Shown here in pieces: positions 43,109-53,880 of a stretch of DNA of 64,000 nucleotides. The notes under the pieces were generated by a model. That model searched no databases. It saw nothing but the letters and a program-made list of their open reading frames with translations, and was not told the DNA's origin. Each line of letters starts with the position of its first letter. Within the stretch, counting starts at the first letter, position 1. The DNA is from Aspidapion aeneum (taxonomy: Eukaryota > Arthropoda > Insecta > Coleoptera > Brentidae): contig OY755045.1 in assembly GCA_963576565.1 (NCBI GenBank), positions 37,344,667 to 37,408,666 of the forward strand. The letters are read 5' to 3'. The position numbers were made by a program, and so were the translations under genes.

Positions 43109-43474
43109 TTTTTTAATTTCCTGATAATATTCGAGAAAATTCAGGTGGATCCTTTTCCAATTGTCACCTTGTATTTAAAGAATCATCCTTTTGTCCATTC
43201 TTTATACTTGTTCATAAAATTTCGGCACTGCGAACGTCACTACACACGTGACCTACTGAATACCCGCGTAAATTACCCTTATCAGCACGCGGCTCTACAG
43301 ATGATATTTTGCAGCTATCTTTACACGTGTTTTTAAATTGGAAAAAATTAACTATGGTGTAAATAATAATTTAATTCGATTACTCAGGAAAATTTTCACG
43401 GTATTTAGACTGGCCCAATGGCTCTACTTTTAAGGTACGTCCAAATACGTTAGAGCATAAATTTTTATTTTTTC
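43109..43474. other. No gene seen
   Basis: Spacer between the inverted-repeat element and the LINE. Confidence 0.4.
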
Positions 43475-45600
43475 ATTATTATGTCGGTTTAGAACGTTTT
43501 TCTACGGTGTCCGACGCCTATTCTCCACATCCTGACAATCATGCCTATTCTCCACATCATCTTCTGTCAGATTTTTTTGACTCATTGATCTTTGGATTGA
43601 CTGTTGCCATTTTAGTTTAGGACGCCTTCTTTTTCTGCGCCTTATTGGTTCCCATTCTAGGACCTGCTTTGGTAATCTTTCGTCGTTCATCCGTTGTACA
43701 TGCCCGTATCATATCAGTTGCCTTTTAGTAATGTCATCCGTTATGCTTCCCTCGATTCCCATTCTTTCTTTTATGATCTCATTTCTTATGTGATCTGTTC
43801 TAGGTATTCTCATTAATCTTCTTATTGCATCCATTTCGACACTTTCCATTTTTGTTTTGAATTTTTCTGTTACGCGACAAGTCTCTATTCCATACAACAG
43901 TGTGCTTTTTACCATTGTTTCATATATGTTAAATTTTATATTCTTTTTTATCTCTCTGCTCCATAAAATACTGTTAAGACATCTAATTAATAACGTCTTT
44001 TGCTTTTAATATTCTTTTTTCCAGTTCTTTACAGTCTGTTCCTGTCTTATCAAATGTGTCACCCAAGTATACAAACTCATTGCATGGAGATACTACTCGT
44101 CCACTGTCTAGTTCTAACTCACTGGATTCGTTACCAATACATAAGTATTGTGTCTTATCCACGTTCACTGTTAATCCCCACTTTTGGTATTTTTCCATTA
44201 ACTTTCTCATCATATACTCCATGTCTTTTTTATCATTAGCTACAATTGCTTGTTCGTCAGCAAACTGTAGTGTGTATATGGTAAATCGGTCGTTAAGTTG
44301 TATTCCCATGCTGTGCACTTTACGTTTCCAGTTTTTTAGAGCTACTGCAATATATATTTTAAAAAGAGTTGGAGAGATACAACATCCCTGTCTTAAGCCT
44401 TTCGTTACCAGGAATTCTTTTAAAAGTCGATTTCCAATTTTAATTTTAGATTTTAACCCTTTGTATAGTTCTTTTATCGCTTTTATGTATGTATGATTAA
44501 TAGTAGTCTGCTCTAACACTGTTCATAATTTTTCTACTGGAACGGTATCATATGCTTTTTGTAGGTCCACAAAGGTAACATGAGTTTCTATATTTCTGGC
44601 GCTCCTTTTCTCAGTTACTTGCTTAAGACAAAAACCATCACTACAAGATCTGCCTGCACGAAACTCACTTTGCTCTTCTTCTTCTTGTTCATGAAATTCA
44701 TTCTCTATTAGATCTCTAAGAATCCTACCGTACAATCTACTTAGAGTACTGGTTACTGAAATTCCTCTGTAATAATTGTTGCAATCCAGCTTGTTTCCTT
44801 TTTTATGTATTGAGGATATGAATGCAATTTTCCAATCATCAGGTACTGGATGTCCGTTTATGCATTGAGATATTGAGATATTACATATATGTGAGATTTT
44901 CGAGTAGTTTCTCTGATCCATATTTGAGCATTTCAGCATATATTCTTCCAGGTCCGCTAGCTTTTCCGGATTTAAGCTTTTTATTACTATTCTTTATCAT
45001 TTCTTTTTCGATGATTACTTCCTCTCCATGTACTTCTATGTCTCTTCTCGAAGAGGCTGCCAGATATTCGGGCCTCGTCTCCTGCAGCAGTCCCTTGTAG
45101 TGATCTGTCCATTGTTCTGGTTTGATGATCTGGATGTTTACTTTTTCTTTTGTTGGGTTTTTTACTGTAGAAATGAATTTCCATACTTCAGAACTCTGTC
45201 TACCTCCTACGTGTGTATTTTTATCGTGGCATTTGTGCTCGAACATTTCATTTTTTTCTGTGCGTATCAAATTTCTTAACTGTCTTCTGGTTTTCCTGTA
45301 GATTTCTAGGTCTCTGTGCTCTTTAGTACTCAGCCTGTATTTTCTCCGTCCACCACATCTTCCTGTTATTTCTATTATCTTGGCATCCAACAGCTTCGTT
45401 GCTTGCTTCCTTCCAGCTTTTTATTATGTTTGTATATATCTCTTCAAATGAGTGTTCTGTGTTTATTAATTTTATATCTAATCGGTTCTGATACAATCTT
45501 TGAGTACTTTTGATTTATAACTTCTAAAGTTGTATTTTATTTAAAATTTTATTTTTTCCCTTATCGGCCGTCATCTTAAATATCTCATATTTACCTAGGG
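43475..45600 (-). pseudogene. RTE-like LINE, longest copy of the family, inactive
   Basis: Open segments follow each other on the minus strand. 45390-44881 covers the linker before RT (WTDHYKGLLQET, KLKSGKASGPGRIYAEMLKYG). 44939-44523 covers RT motifs DWKIAFISSIHKKGNKLDCNNY, SEFRAGRSCSDG and VTFVDLQKAYDTVPVEKL. 44519-43983 covers GLRQGCCISPTLFKIYI, LQFADEQAIVA and KTQYLCIG. 43915-43502 covers STLLYGIETCRV, LPKQVLEWEP and the basic end. The catalytic FADD is FADE here, a TGA replaces the expected Trp after VEKL, and there is a frameshift near 44900. The endonuclease domain is absent, so it is 5'-truncated near 45600. Confidence 0.85.
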
Positions 45601-46550
45601 AACTTTTTCCTCGAATATTTGGATACCGTTTGACTGGACTATCTTTGGTAGACCCGCAGGGCTGTTAAAAGGGCGCCTACCACAGGTGCCAACCCAATCA
45701 TTATGCAATAAAACTCTACTTTTTAAAGCTATGCTGGACGAGCAGCTGCTTGTGCGAAATTTAATACTCCTACCGGAACCTTGCAAATTAATATTTTATA
45801 CCTTTTTTTTCGCAATTTTTTACTCCCCCTCTGGTTAAAATGATCACATAATTTTTGGCGTGCCACAAAAATGCGCCATAAAGGAATTTAATGTGGTAAA
45901 GGAAACACAGAAATCTCCTAAATCCAGCAATACCACGCCTTTAATAGAGACTTATTGCAATTAAACTAGGCAGTATTTAGACAGTTTTACATTATAAGAG
46001 TAGCTGTTTTTTTATATATGAACCGGAACTGATACCTTTCATAAAGGATAATAAACGACTTATTTTTATATTCGACTTTGGTTTGTCAATTTTGAAACTA
46101 CAACTGGCAGTTTTCAATGCAAATCTGTTGGTATACTATTAGTTTCTGGTTTTATTGCAATAAATCCCTTTTGTTGTTTCGGAGATATTAGTATAGTCCT
46201 GAGTACACCGGTCTATTTTTTAAGTAATGAGTAATAGCCTGAATTTTCGTAAATAGTTTTATTTTTCTCAGAAGCCCAACTTTTTCATCTGAGAAAATTC
46301 TTGAGAAAATTCTTGAAAACGGGCCTTACACAGAAAAAATAAAATTGTTAAATTTATATTTTTGATATTGTTAAGTTTTATATATTTAAATTAAATAAAT
46401 TGGATCATAGTAACATAGTTGATATTGTTAATTTAACGCTTTGGTTTTGTTAATGTTCAGGTTTTTAAATTAGCAAGGGCATTCTTTAATACGTATGGAT
46501 TTAAAATTCATATTTTTAAAATAACAAAACTATTCCATTAGAAATGGCTT
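45601..46550. other. No gene seen
   Basis: AT-rich sequence. A 63-codon minus-strand ORF at 45595-45786 has no family signature. Confidence 0.4.
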
Positions 46551-46551
46551 A

Positions 46552-46825
46552 CACTTATTGGAATAAAACCTAACTTTATTTTAGAGTCGACTTTATTTTG
46601 ACACATTTACACAGAAAACTAACAGCTGACTTCTCAAAATTGACATACCAAAGCGAAATTTATTAATAAAGACGCTAACTTTCATTTAATAAATACCGAC
46701 ACTAATAAATCCGGTTTTTAAATACACAAAGGCCGAATTTTGAAGTAGAGCAGCTGCTTTTTATATGTAAATCTGTCACTATAGGGTCGATTTTAAAATA
46801 AGGTCAGGTTTTATTCCAAGAAGTG
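46552..46825. mobile_element. 274-bp MITE-like element, copy 1
   Basis: Ends CACTTATTGGAATAAAACCT and, inverted, CACTTCTTGGAATAAAACCT, with terminal inverted repeats of about 40 bp. A close paralogue lies at 61578-61849. No ORF. I cannot define the target duplication. Confidence 0.7.
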
Positions 46826-48945
46826 TCTATTATCTATTATTATCATTTAGGCGTAGATGGCGCCACACTACTACATTTGACACTTATTTCACTTTACCAG
46901 TTCCTCATATCGGGAATTATGTTTGCTTATGGGCAAACCTGCTATTTGGTATTTTTAAATAGCCATGAAAGCAGTTGCTGTTTTTTCCAAAGAGTAGACT
47001 TGCAGGACTTTTCTCTATAGAAAAGTGTTATCTGGTCTTCCCCAATATAACATTTGGATTAGCATCACTGAGGGAGTTCAAAGAAAATAATTAAAAGCCA
47101 TGCACTTTTAAAAGTTTTGCTTTTATCCGCAAGGTGGCTGTGAGAACGACATCTTATTCGAAATATTTAATAGATTGGCACTAAACCAAAGAAGGACTAA
47201 AAATTTTAACAACAACAATGTATGGAATTCCTAAAATGTTGATTGTCCTAATATAACAACAAAAATTTGTTTTACTTAGCTTATCCCCGAACTAATCTAT
47301 ATAAAAGCTCTCCTATTTACAATGTATGCAACTTATTTATTATTATATTGACAATGTTAGCTACAAGAATTTTAGAAAGATTGTAGATCTAAAAGTGCGC
47401 AATAGTTAATTAATGCCCTCCGAGTCAAGAATAAGTGTTATTATAAGTAATTATGTAATTTGGTTTGTTTGGTATTTATCATGTGTAGTGTAAGTGACGT
47501 ATTTTATGTTTTTTTAATGTAAGGAAGTATCTGTAATTGGTAGGGATGTAAACGGAAATATTTCCTTTGAAAATATTTGAAATTTCCGAACGTGTCTCGG
47601 AAATATTGGGAAAATTGGAAATATATAAAAAAATACTTAAATCTTGTCATTAACAATTTAAACGCGATGTTTATTAATATATCTTTCATATTTTGTAACC
47701 CTATAAGCATTAAACTTACTATAGAATAATTTTTACAAACACATATAGTGAATATACCGAGTTTGAGGATGCACTAACTTATTGGCAACATCGCATTTCT
47801 ACGGGGAAGTCCCGAGCTTCTAGGAAAATCCGTTATCGACATAAATATTCGGTAGAAAATACATTATACATTATACATTATAATACGTGTAATACGTTGT
47901 GTGAAGCATATTTTGTAAGATTTGGAAGTTTATTTCTGATTTTTTGACAGTGTCGATGGTTAGTGAATTGTAAAATGCATTTCTGTTTATTTGTTTGAAG
48001 AACAACCCTTTATTTGTGTTCATGTATAAGCCTTCTGTTTTTTCCGGTGTTTTATTATGAATTTTATAAATAAATATTTCCTGTTTCTTATTTTTGTAAT
48101 ATTTCATATATTTCCAATATTTCCATATATTTCCAATGTTTCAAGAAATATTTCCGAAAATACTGTAATAAGATACTGTTGAATAAAAAAAAATTTGCTA
48201 CTGCTTAATTAGTTTTTAACAGCCACTAAATTAACATTTAGCGCATGCGTACTGTGTTAGAAATCACTTTCAAGTAGCTTATTTTACAATATATTTTCAT
48301 TATGTTAAAATATGTTCATTGCAACTTATTTTGAGGAAAATAATGACGTTAAATACGGTCCTCAAATTATTTTTCCAAATGACAAATGAATTGCTTTAAA
48401 TTAGTCATTATGCCAAAATAATAATATTTTAAAGTTTTTTTTAATTCACAAAATTTATAACTATTTACAAAATTTACTTAATTCTCTTAAAAATATTAAT
48501 TTTAATACAAAGTAATTACTTACGAGGTTTTAGATTTGATATTTTTAATCAATTTGGATATTTTATTGGTTATAGGTAAAGTATAGTAAACACAGAAGAA
48601 TTAAGATCCTCGCCTTCGGCTTGCGTCTCAAACTAGTATTCTTCTTCTTATTATTATTATTATGCAAACTACTGACAAACTGTAGCGATCTTAGCAGCAA
48701 CAGTGAGGGAAGGCAAAATAAGAAACGAAAATACTAAAAACAAAAAATTCAAAACAAATGATCCAAAATATAAATAAGTTACAGAGAGCAAGGTCTCCTG
48801 TAGCGTTTGCGTCTCAATGTGTGGGCTATGCAGGTTACAAATGAGTTTTGTCAACACTATACATAAATATTAAGACGGCGTCTATGTGTGTGTGTCTCCC
48901 TTAATGTTTTGGAATTTCTCACTTTGATTTTGTTACGACCTGTCT
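46826..48945. other. 2.1 kb without a supported gene
   Basis: AT-rich. It includes ATATTTCC-rich sequence near 47560-48150 and an ATT run at 48640-48662. No convincing ORF, RNA gene or transposon end. Confidence 0.4.
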
Positions 48946-48949
48946 CTCT

Positions 48950-49110
48950 CTTCTTCTGTCTCTCTCTCTTTCTCTGTATGTCTCTCTCTCTCTTTCTCTG
49001 TTTGTCTCTCTCTCTTTCTCTCTCTTTCTCACTCGCACTCTCTCACTCTTTCTTTAAGTGCTATTTGCACGATAAAAATTGGCAATCACCATGGCTTCTC
49101 TAAAAAATCC
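48950..49110. repeat. (TC)n microsatellite with shared flank
   Basis: CTCTCTTTCTCT runs followed by TTCTCACTC and GGCTTCTCTAAAAA, resembling 14118-14260. Overlapping ORFs are low-complexity. Confidence 0.65.
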
Positions 49111-49565
49111 ATTTCACAGCAACGCTATATATTTGGTTATATTTTTTAAATACTTGTAGTTTTTGTGGATTTTCTTTAAATTCATCAAAAATTATGGATT
49201 TTTAGATGAAAATTACTCAAAATGGTTTAAAAATTTTTAAACATCTAGAATAATTCCATTCCTTTTGTTGGCCCGAATATGTCATGGGATTAAATAAAAT
49301 TTGTCATACAGGGTCTATTATATTTTTTCAATATGCATGACGTGAGTTCAATTTTCTTTTTAGTCTCCAGAAAAATAACAAAATTAATATTTAACCGATT
49401 TTAATAATCATTTATTTAGCATCCACTTTAGTCCATGCCATGTCAAATGTCGAATTCGGAATTAAGGAAAAGAATATTTTAATAGGGCGCAAGTAAGAAA
49501 GGAAAGCAAATAAAAAATTATATGATAAATATTTTAGCAGTCCAGAGCCCGTTGGTACAGTCTTA

Positions 49566-51887
49566 TACGAGGGCTGTCTTTTATACTTTGCATATAGGAA
49601 CATAGAGGGCAACAATGATCGAATATCGCTACTAAAACTTAACCTCAATCTTTACCTAACCTAAATTTAAAACGTCAGTGCGATACATATAGTTTTATAG
49701 TTATAGTGAATTTTTTAAGTTAGCAAATCAGTCTAAAAATGGAATTAATCCGAAAACATTTTCGGGCTATAATTTTTTACAACTTATGAAGGAAATTCAG
49801 GAAGGAAATTAAGGAATTAGATTGTGCGGTAGGATTCTTAGAGATCTAATAGAGAATGATTTTCATGAACAAGAAGAAGAAGAGCAAAGTGGGTTTCATG
49901 CAGGCAGATCTTGTAGTCATAATGTTTTTTGTCTTAAACAAGTAATTGAGAAAAGAAGCGCCAGAAATATAGAGACTCATGTTACCTTTGTGGACCTACA
50001 AAAAGCATATGATACCGTTCCAGTAGAAAAATTATGGACAGTGTTAAAGCAAACTAATATTAATCATACATACATAAAAGCGTAAAAGAACTATACAAAG
50101 GGTCAAAATCTAAAATTAAAATTGGAAATCGACTTTCAAAATAATTCCTGGTAACAAAAGGCTTAAGACAGGGATGTTGTATCTCTCCAACTCTTTTTAA
50201 AATATATATCGCAGTAGCTCTAAAAAACTGAAAACGTAAAGTGCACGGCATGGGAATACAACTTAACGACCGATTTACCATATACACACTACAGTTTGCT
50301 GACGACCACGTAATTGTGGCTAATGATAAAGAAGACATGGAGTATATGATGAGAAAGTTAACAGAAGAATACCAAAAGTGGAGATAAACAGTGAACGTAG
50401 ACAAGACATAGTACTTATGTATTGGAAACGAATCCAGTGAGTTAGTACTAGAAAATGGACAAACAATATCTCCATGCAATGAGTATGAATATTTGGGTGC
50501 CACATTTGATAAGACTGTAAAGAATTGGAAAAAAGAATAGTAAAAGCAAAAAAGGTTAATGGATGTCTTAACAGTATTTTATGGAGCAGAGAGATAAAAA
50601 AGAATGTAAAATTTAACATATATGAAACAATGGTGAAAAAAAAGCACGCTGTTGTATGGAATAGAGATTTGTCGCGTAACAGAAAAATACAAAACAAAAA
50701 TGGAAAGTGTCGAAATGGATGCAATAAAAAGATCAATGAGAATATCTAGAATAGATCACATAAGAAATGAGATCATTAAAGAAATAATGGGAATCGAGGG
50801 AAGCGTAACGGATGACATCACTAAAAGGCAACTGATATGGTACGGCCATGTTCAACGGATGAACGACGAAAGATTACCAAAGCAGGTCCTAGAATGGCAA
50901 CCAATAGGGCGCAGAAAAAGAGGACGTCCTAAACTAGTATGGCAACACTCAATCCAAAGATCAATGAGTCAAAAAAATCTGACAGAAGATGATTGTCAGG
51001 ATCGAAGGAGGTAGAGAATAGGCGTCGGACAACGTAGAAAAACGCCTTGGCGACGATCCAAGGCCAGGTGCACCAAAAATGACTGTCACCCAGAAAAAGA
51101 TTCATGCTGTGCGCATTCTGATCACGGAAGATCGACATGTGACATATCACGAGTTTGATCCTTCATTGGGGATTTCAAAGACCTCAATTAAAAAAAAAAT
51201 TGCATCAAGAATTAGGGATAGGAAAATTAGTTTCCGCTGAAAACTCTAGCTTGGACCAGAAAACTCGTAAAACGTGCAGACCATTTTCAGTGGTGATGCA
51301 TCGTGAATTTACTCATATGCACCCGAAAATAAACGTCAGTCATCTGTTTTGGGTGTTTCAAGATGAAGAAAAGAAAAGAAAAGAGTCGTCCGTTCTCGAG
51401 TTGTATCCAAAAAGATGGTCGCGACATTTGTCTCAAAAGCAGGTCATGTAGCAACATATCCTCTGGAAGATCAAAGGACTGTTACTGCCGATTGGTACAT
51501 TACCACTTGTTTGCCGAAGGTCATAACTGAGCTTCGAAAAACGAACCCTGAACGAAGAATCATCCTCCACCAAGTCTGCACAAAGCACAAAAAACCCTTG
51601 AATTTTTAACTCAACAAAACGTCGAATTGTTGGACTCAAAGATTTCTATGCTTTTCGAAAATCAAGAATGGACTGCGTGGTCAAAGATTTCAGTCGCCAG
51701 AAGAAGCAGTCGACGCCTTCAAGAATGCAATTTTGACAGTACCAACATGAGTAAACGAGTGGAATTACAGTTTTGACAACTAGTTTGGAGTTTCGTGGAG
51801 AATACTTCGAGAAACAACAAAGTCTTTTAAAGTTATCTACTGTTTTATTCCAGCTGTAAATGCAAAACTTATAAGACAACCCTCGTA
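49566..51887 (+). mobile_element. Mariner copy 2, both ends present, interrupted by a LINE
   Basis: The left end TACGAGGGCTGTCTTTTATA is mirrored at the right by TTATAAGACAACCCTCGTA, giving inverted ends of about 28 bp flanked by TA. The transposase start MELIRKHFRAIIFYNL is at about 49739. A LINE (49818-51044) replaces about 107 bp of the DNA-binding part. After it the frame continues in pieces (GDDPRPGAPKMTVT-like sequence, GDAS..IYSYAPEN, HVATYPLEDQRTVTADWYITTCL, RRIILHQ). GDES has become GDAS and several stops occur. It is dead, but its ends could still be recognised by a related transposase. Confidence 0.85.
49818..51044 (+). pseudogene. LINE fragment inside mariner copy 2
   Basis: Same family as 43475-45600. 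It opens in RT (GRILRDLIENDFHEQEEEEQ, VTFVDLQKAYDTVPVEKLW) at 49822-50085. It then passes through degraded RT that still reads QFADDHVIVAND near 50297 and ends with the open C-terminal part 50652-51014 (LIWYGHVQRMNDERLPKQVL, GRRKRGRPK). The codon after VEKL is Trp here, which shows the stop in the 43-45 kb copy is a private mutation. Frameshifts near 50085, 50150 and 50520 make it inactive. Confidence 0.85.
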
Positions 51888-52450
51888 TAGCCTAGGTTTT
51901 TTTACTTTCTTACCAATGGCTAACAAAGGTATTATTGTCCCCGAATTTTTTTTCTCAATATGCTCATCTTATTTTTAATGGCACAACGCACTGTCTGACA
52001 GAAAGGTTGATATTTATAAACGACCCTCTATTAATTAGTTCAGTAGGTAATTGTTTTGATCGTTAATAAACAAACTTGACCTAAGGTCTTTATAGTTTTA
52101 CATGGGTTGCCTACAGAATTTGACGAGTCATGTGAAAGTCTGTGTCATCCAGTTTCCATAAAACAAATTGTTTAGTGCAACCCGGTGACGTAGATTTTTG
52201 AATGTGATTACAGTTGGCGAGTCAGGTTCAATGACCTTTGAAATTCTGTAGGTAAACTATGTAAAAGTATAAAGACCTTGTACTTGACCTGAATACGTTC
52301 AATCAAAATGTGTCAACCGTGTACCTCCGTCGCTTAATTTGTTTGTGTATTTATTAAGTAGCATACTGTTTTATATTGAAGTAAATAACATCTAAGTTTG
52401 GTATACATCTGAAAAAAATATTAAATTATTAATAATAAAAAATACGTACA
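51888..52450. other. No gene seen
   Basis: AT-rich flank between mariner copy 2 and the next coding trace. Confidence 0.4.
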
Positions 52451-52456
52451 AGTTGC

Positions 52457-53111
52457 ATGCATGCGATGATGGTCTTTCGTGACATACAGAGCTTTAATAA
52501 ACCACATACATATGACTGTAATATTATTAGAAATATATTTTATGATTTAGGTACGTCGAACATTGTACAGGATGTCCTATTTTTGAATGAAATATATTTG
52601 AGTTTGTGTCAAGCTTCTTATGAAAATCTTCTTCTGGATTGTCAAGACTCGAAAGACACAACGCGCCTCCCAGCTCTTCAGAACTATGAAAGGAATGCAT
52701 GGCTAAACGCTCTTCCTTCAGTGTCTCTGGGGAATCATCTTGAAGATTCTGTTTTTCACGTTTCCATTGCTTTATGACTTGGTCTTCCTGTGTTGGCATG
52801 TCTGTATTTGCAGTGAAAAAGCTGACAACTATGGCCTTCACGGGCTAAACTGCGTAAAAAGTACAGGCAGGTTGCTCAGGCATAAAAAACATAGAAAGTA
52901 TGGGGAGCTGGAGGATCGCTATATTTTTCTTCCTTTTAGTGTGAAAACTTATGGTCCTTGGGGTGAAGTGGCCAAAAAGTTTTTGGATGAATTAAGTTTG
53001 AGAGTTAGATCTAGAAACTTTAAAGCCTTCATCATTCAAAATGCGATTTCTGTGTTGGGAACCTTTCGTAAAATCGCGGATACTGGTCTGGAAGAGATTT
53101 TCGCTTTTTAG
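52457..53111 (+). pseudogene. Broken RT-associated Cys/His (endonuclease-like) domain
   Basis: Two overlapping frames carry one protein. 52457-52777 has DTTRLPALQNYERNAWLNAL followed by PSVSLGNHLEDSVFHVSIAL, then a TGA where Arg (CGA) would be expected. 52740-53111 has CICSEKADNYGLHGLNC, STGRLLRHK, KYGELEDRYIFLPF, GPWGEVAKKFLDEL and SVLGTF. From memory of protein families, C-x-C-G-x4-D-x2-G-x-HGLSC-x-SxGR-x2-RH is a domain seen beside reverse transcriptases in many invertebrates and thought to be nuclease-like. Here the stretch between the GRxxRH and YGELED parts is much shorter than I would expect, as if the catalytic part were deleted. Element class is uncertain. Confidence 0.45.
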
Positions 53112-53200
53112 TTTGACTTGATTGTTTAGTTGTATCGATTTCTATTTTTTTACTTTTTATATCTGGTATTTTTATACAATCTTATTAATTTATTTTATTG

Positions 53201-53683
53201 TGTTGACGTTTTGAGGGGTAGAGCGGCGGGACTGTAAGCGCGCTGGTCGTTTTATAAAATCTGGGTGCAAAAATCCTTAAAAGGACGATGTAAAAATATT
53301 AATCTTTCCGAGCCACACAAAGACAATATAGAGGATTGGCACTCACCTTTTCAGCTGTTTCCGTCGTCCAGAGGAGCTCCTCTCGCTGGCCCAGTCGTTG
53401 CAGTCGATCCACACTAGAATCACTTGTTTGTGTAATGGTTTAGTTTGATTTTCTAAGAATGTTATTGGATTTTTTGGTTAATAGAATTTATCACCATGCT
53501 GCGTGGTGATCTCGATAGAATACGACAGACGAATCTTTTTTTGGTTACGCCTTTTTGCGCAGATTCATTTTTCGTAGATGGCGCTGGCGTTTTGCTTGTG
53601 CCAATCAAATTGAAATTGTGTGGGTTTTCCGAATACGGGAATTTGGCGCAAAATTTGAATTTAAAATTAAAGTTGCACGAACA
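53201..53683 (-). repeat. 3' LTR of the young BEL/Pao element
   Basis: On the minus strand it begins TGTTCGTGCAAC and ends CGTCAACA, the usual TG...CA termini. A plus-strand ORF over it also occurs in the other LTR and is not a gene. Confidence 0.95.
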
Positions 53684-53696
53684 TTTTCCGCCCACT
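53684..53696 (-). promoter_or_regulatory. Polypurine tract
   Basis: Minus-strand AGTGGGCGGAAAA lies directly upstream of the 3' LTR. It shares GTGGGCGGAA with the other BEL/Pao element. Confidence 0.75.
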
Positions 53697-53880
53697 TAAA
53701 ACGAAGTTTTACATTGAGATTAATTGAATAAACAAATGGCTATATAAAAAATTCAAAACCTTAAAGGGTAGGTTATTAAAATCCGTTTTAGGTTTATAGA
53801 TCAAAAAGAAAAAAATTAAAAAAAAAATATATATATATTCTAGATAACGACACACGAAACAAAAGAAGTTGCTTGGGAGT

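Noticed and set aside
53496..53699. 67-codon ORF repeated at 60174-60386
   Set aside because: Lies wholly in the LTR of the young BEL/Pao element in the antisense direction; duplicated only because the LTR is.
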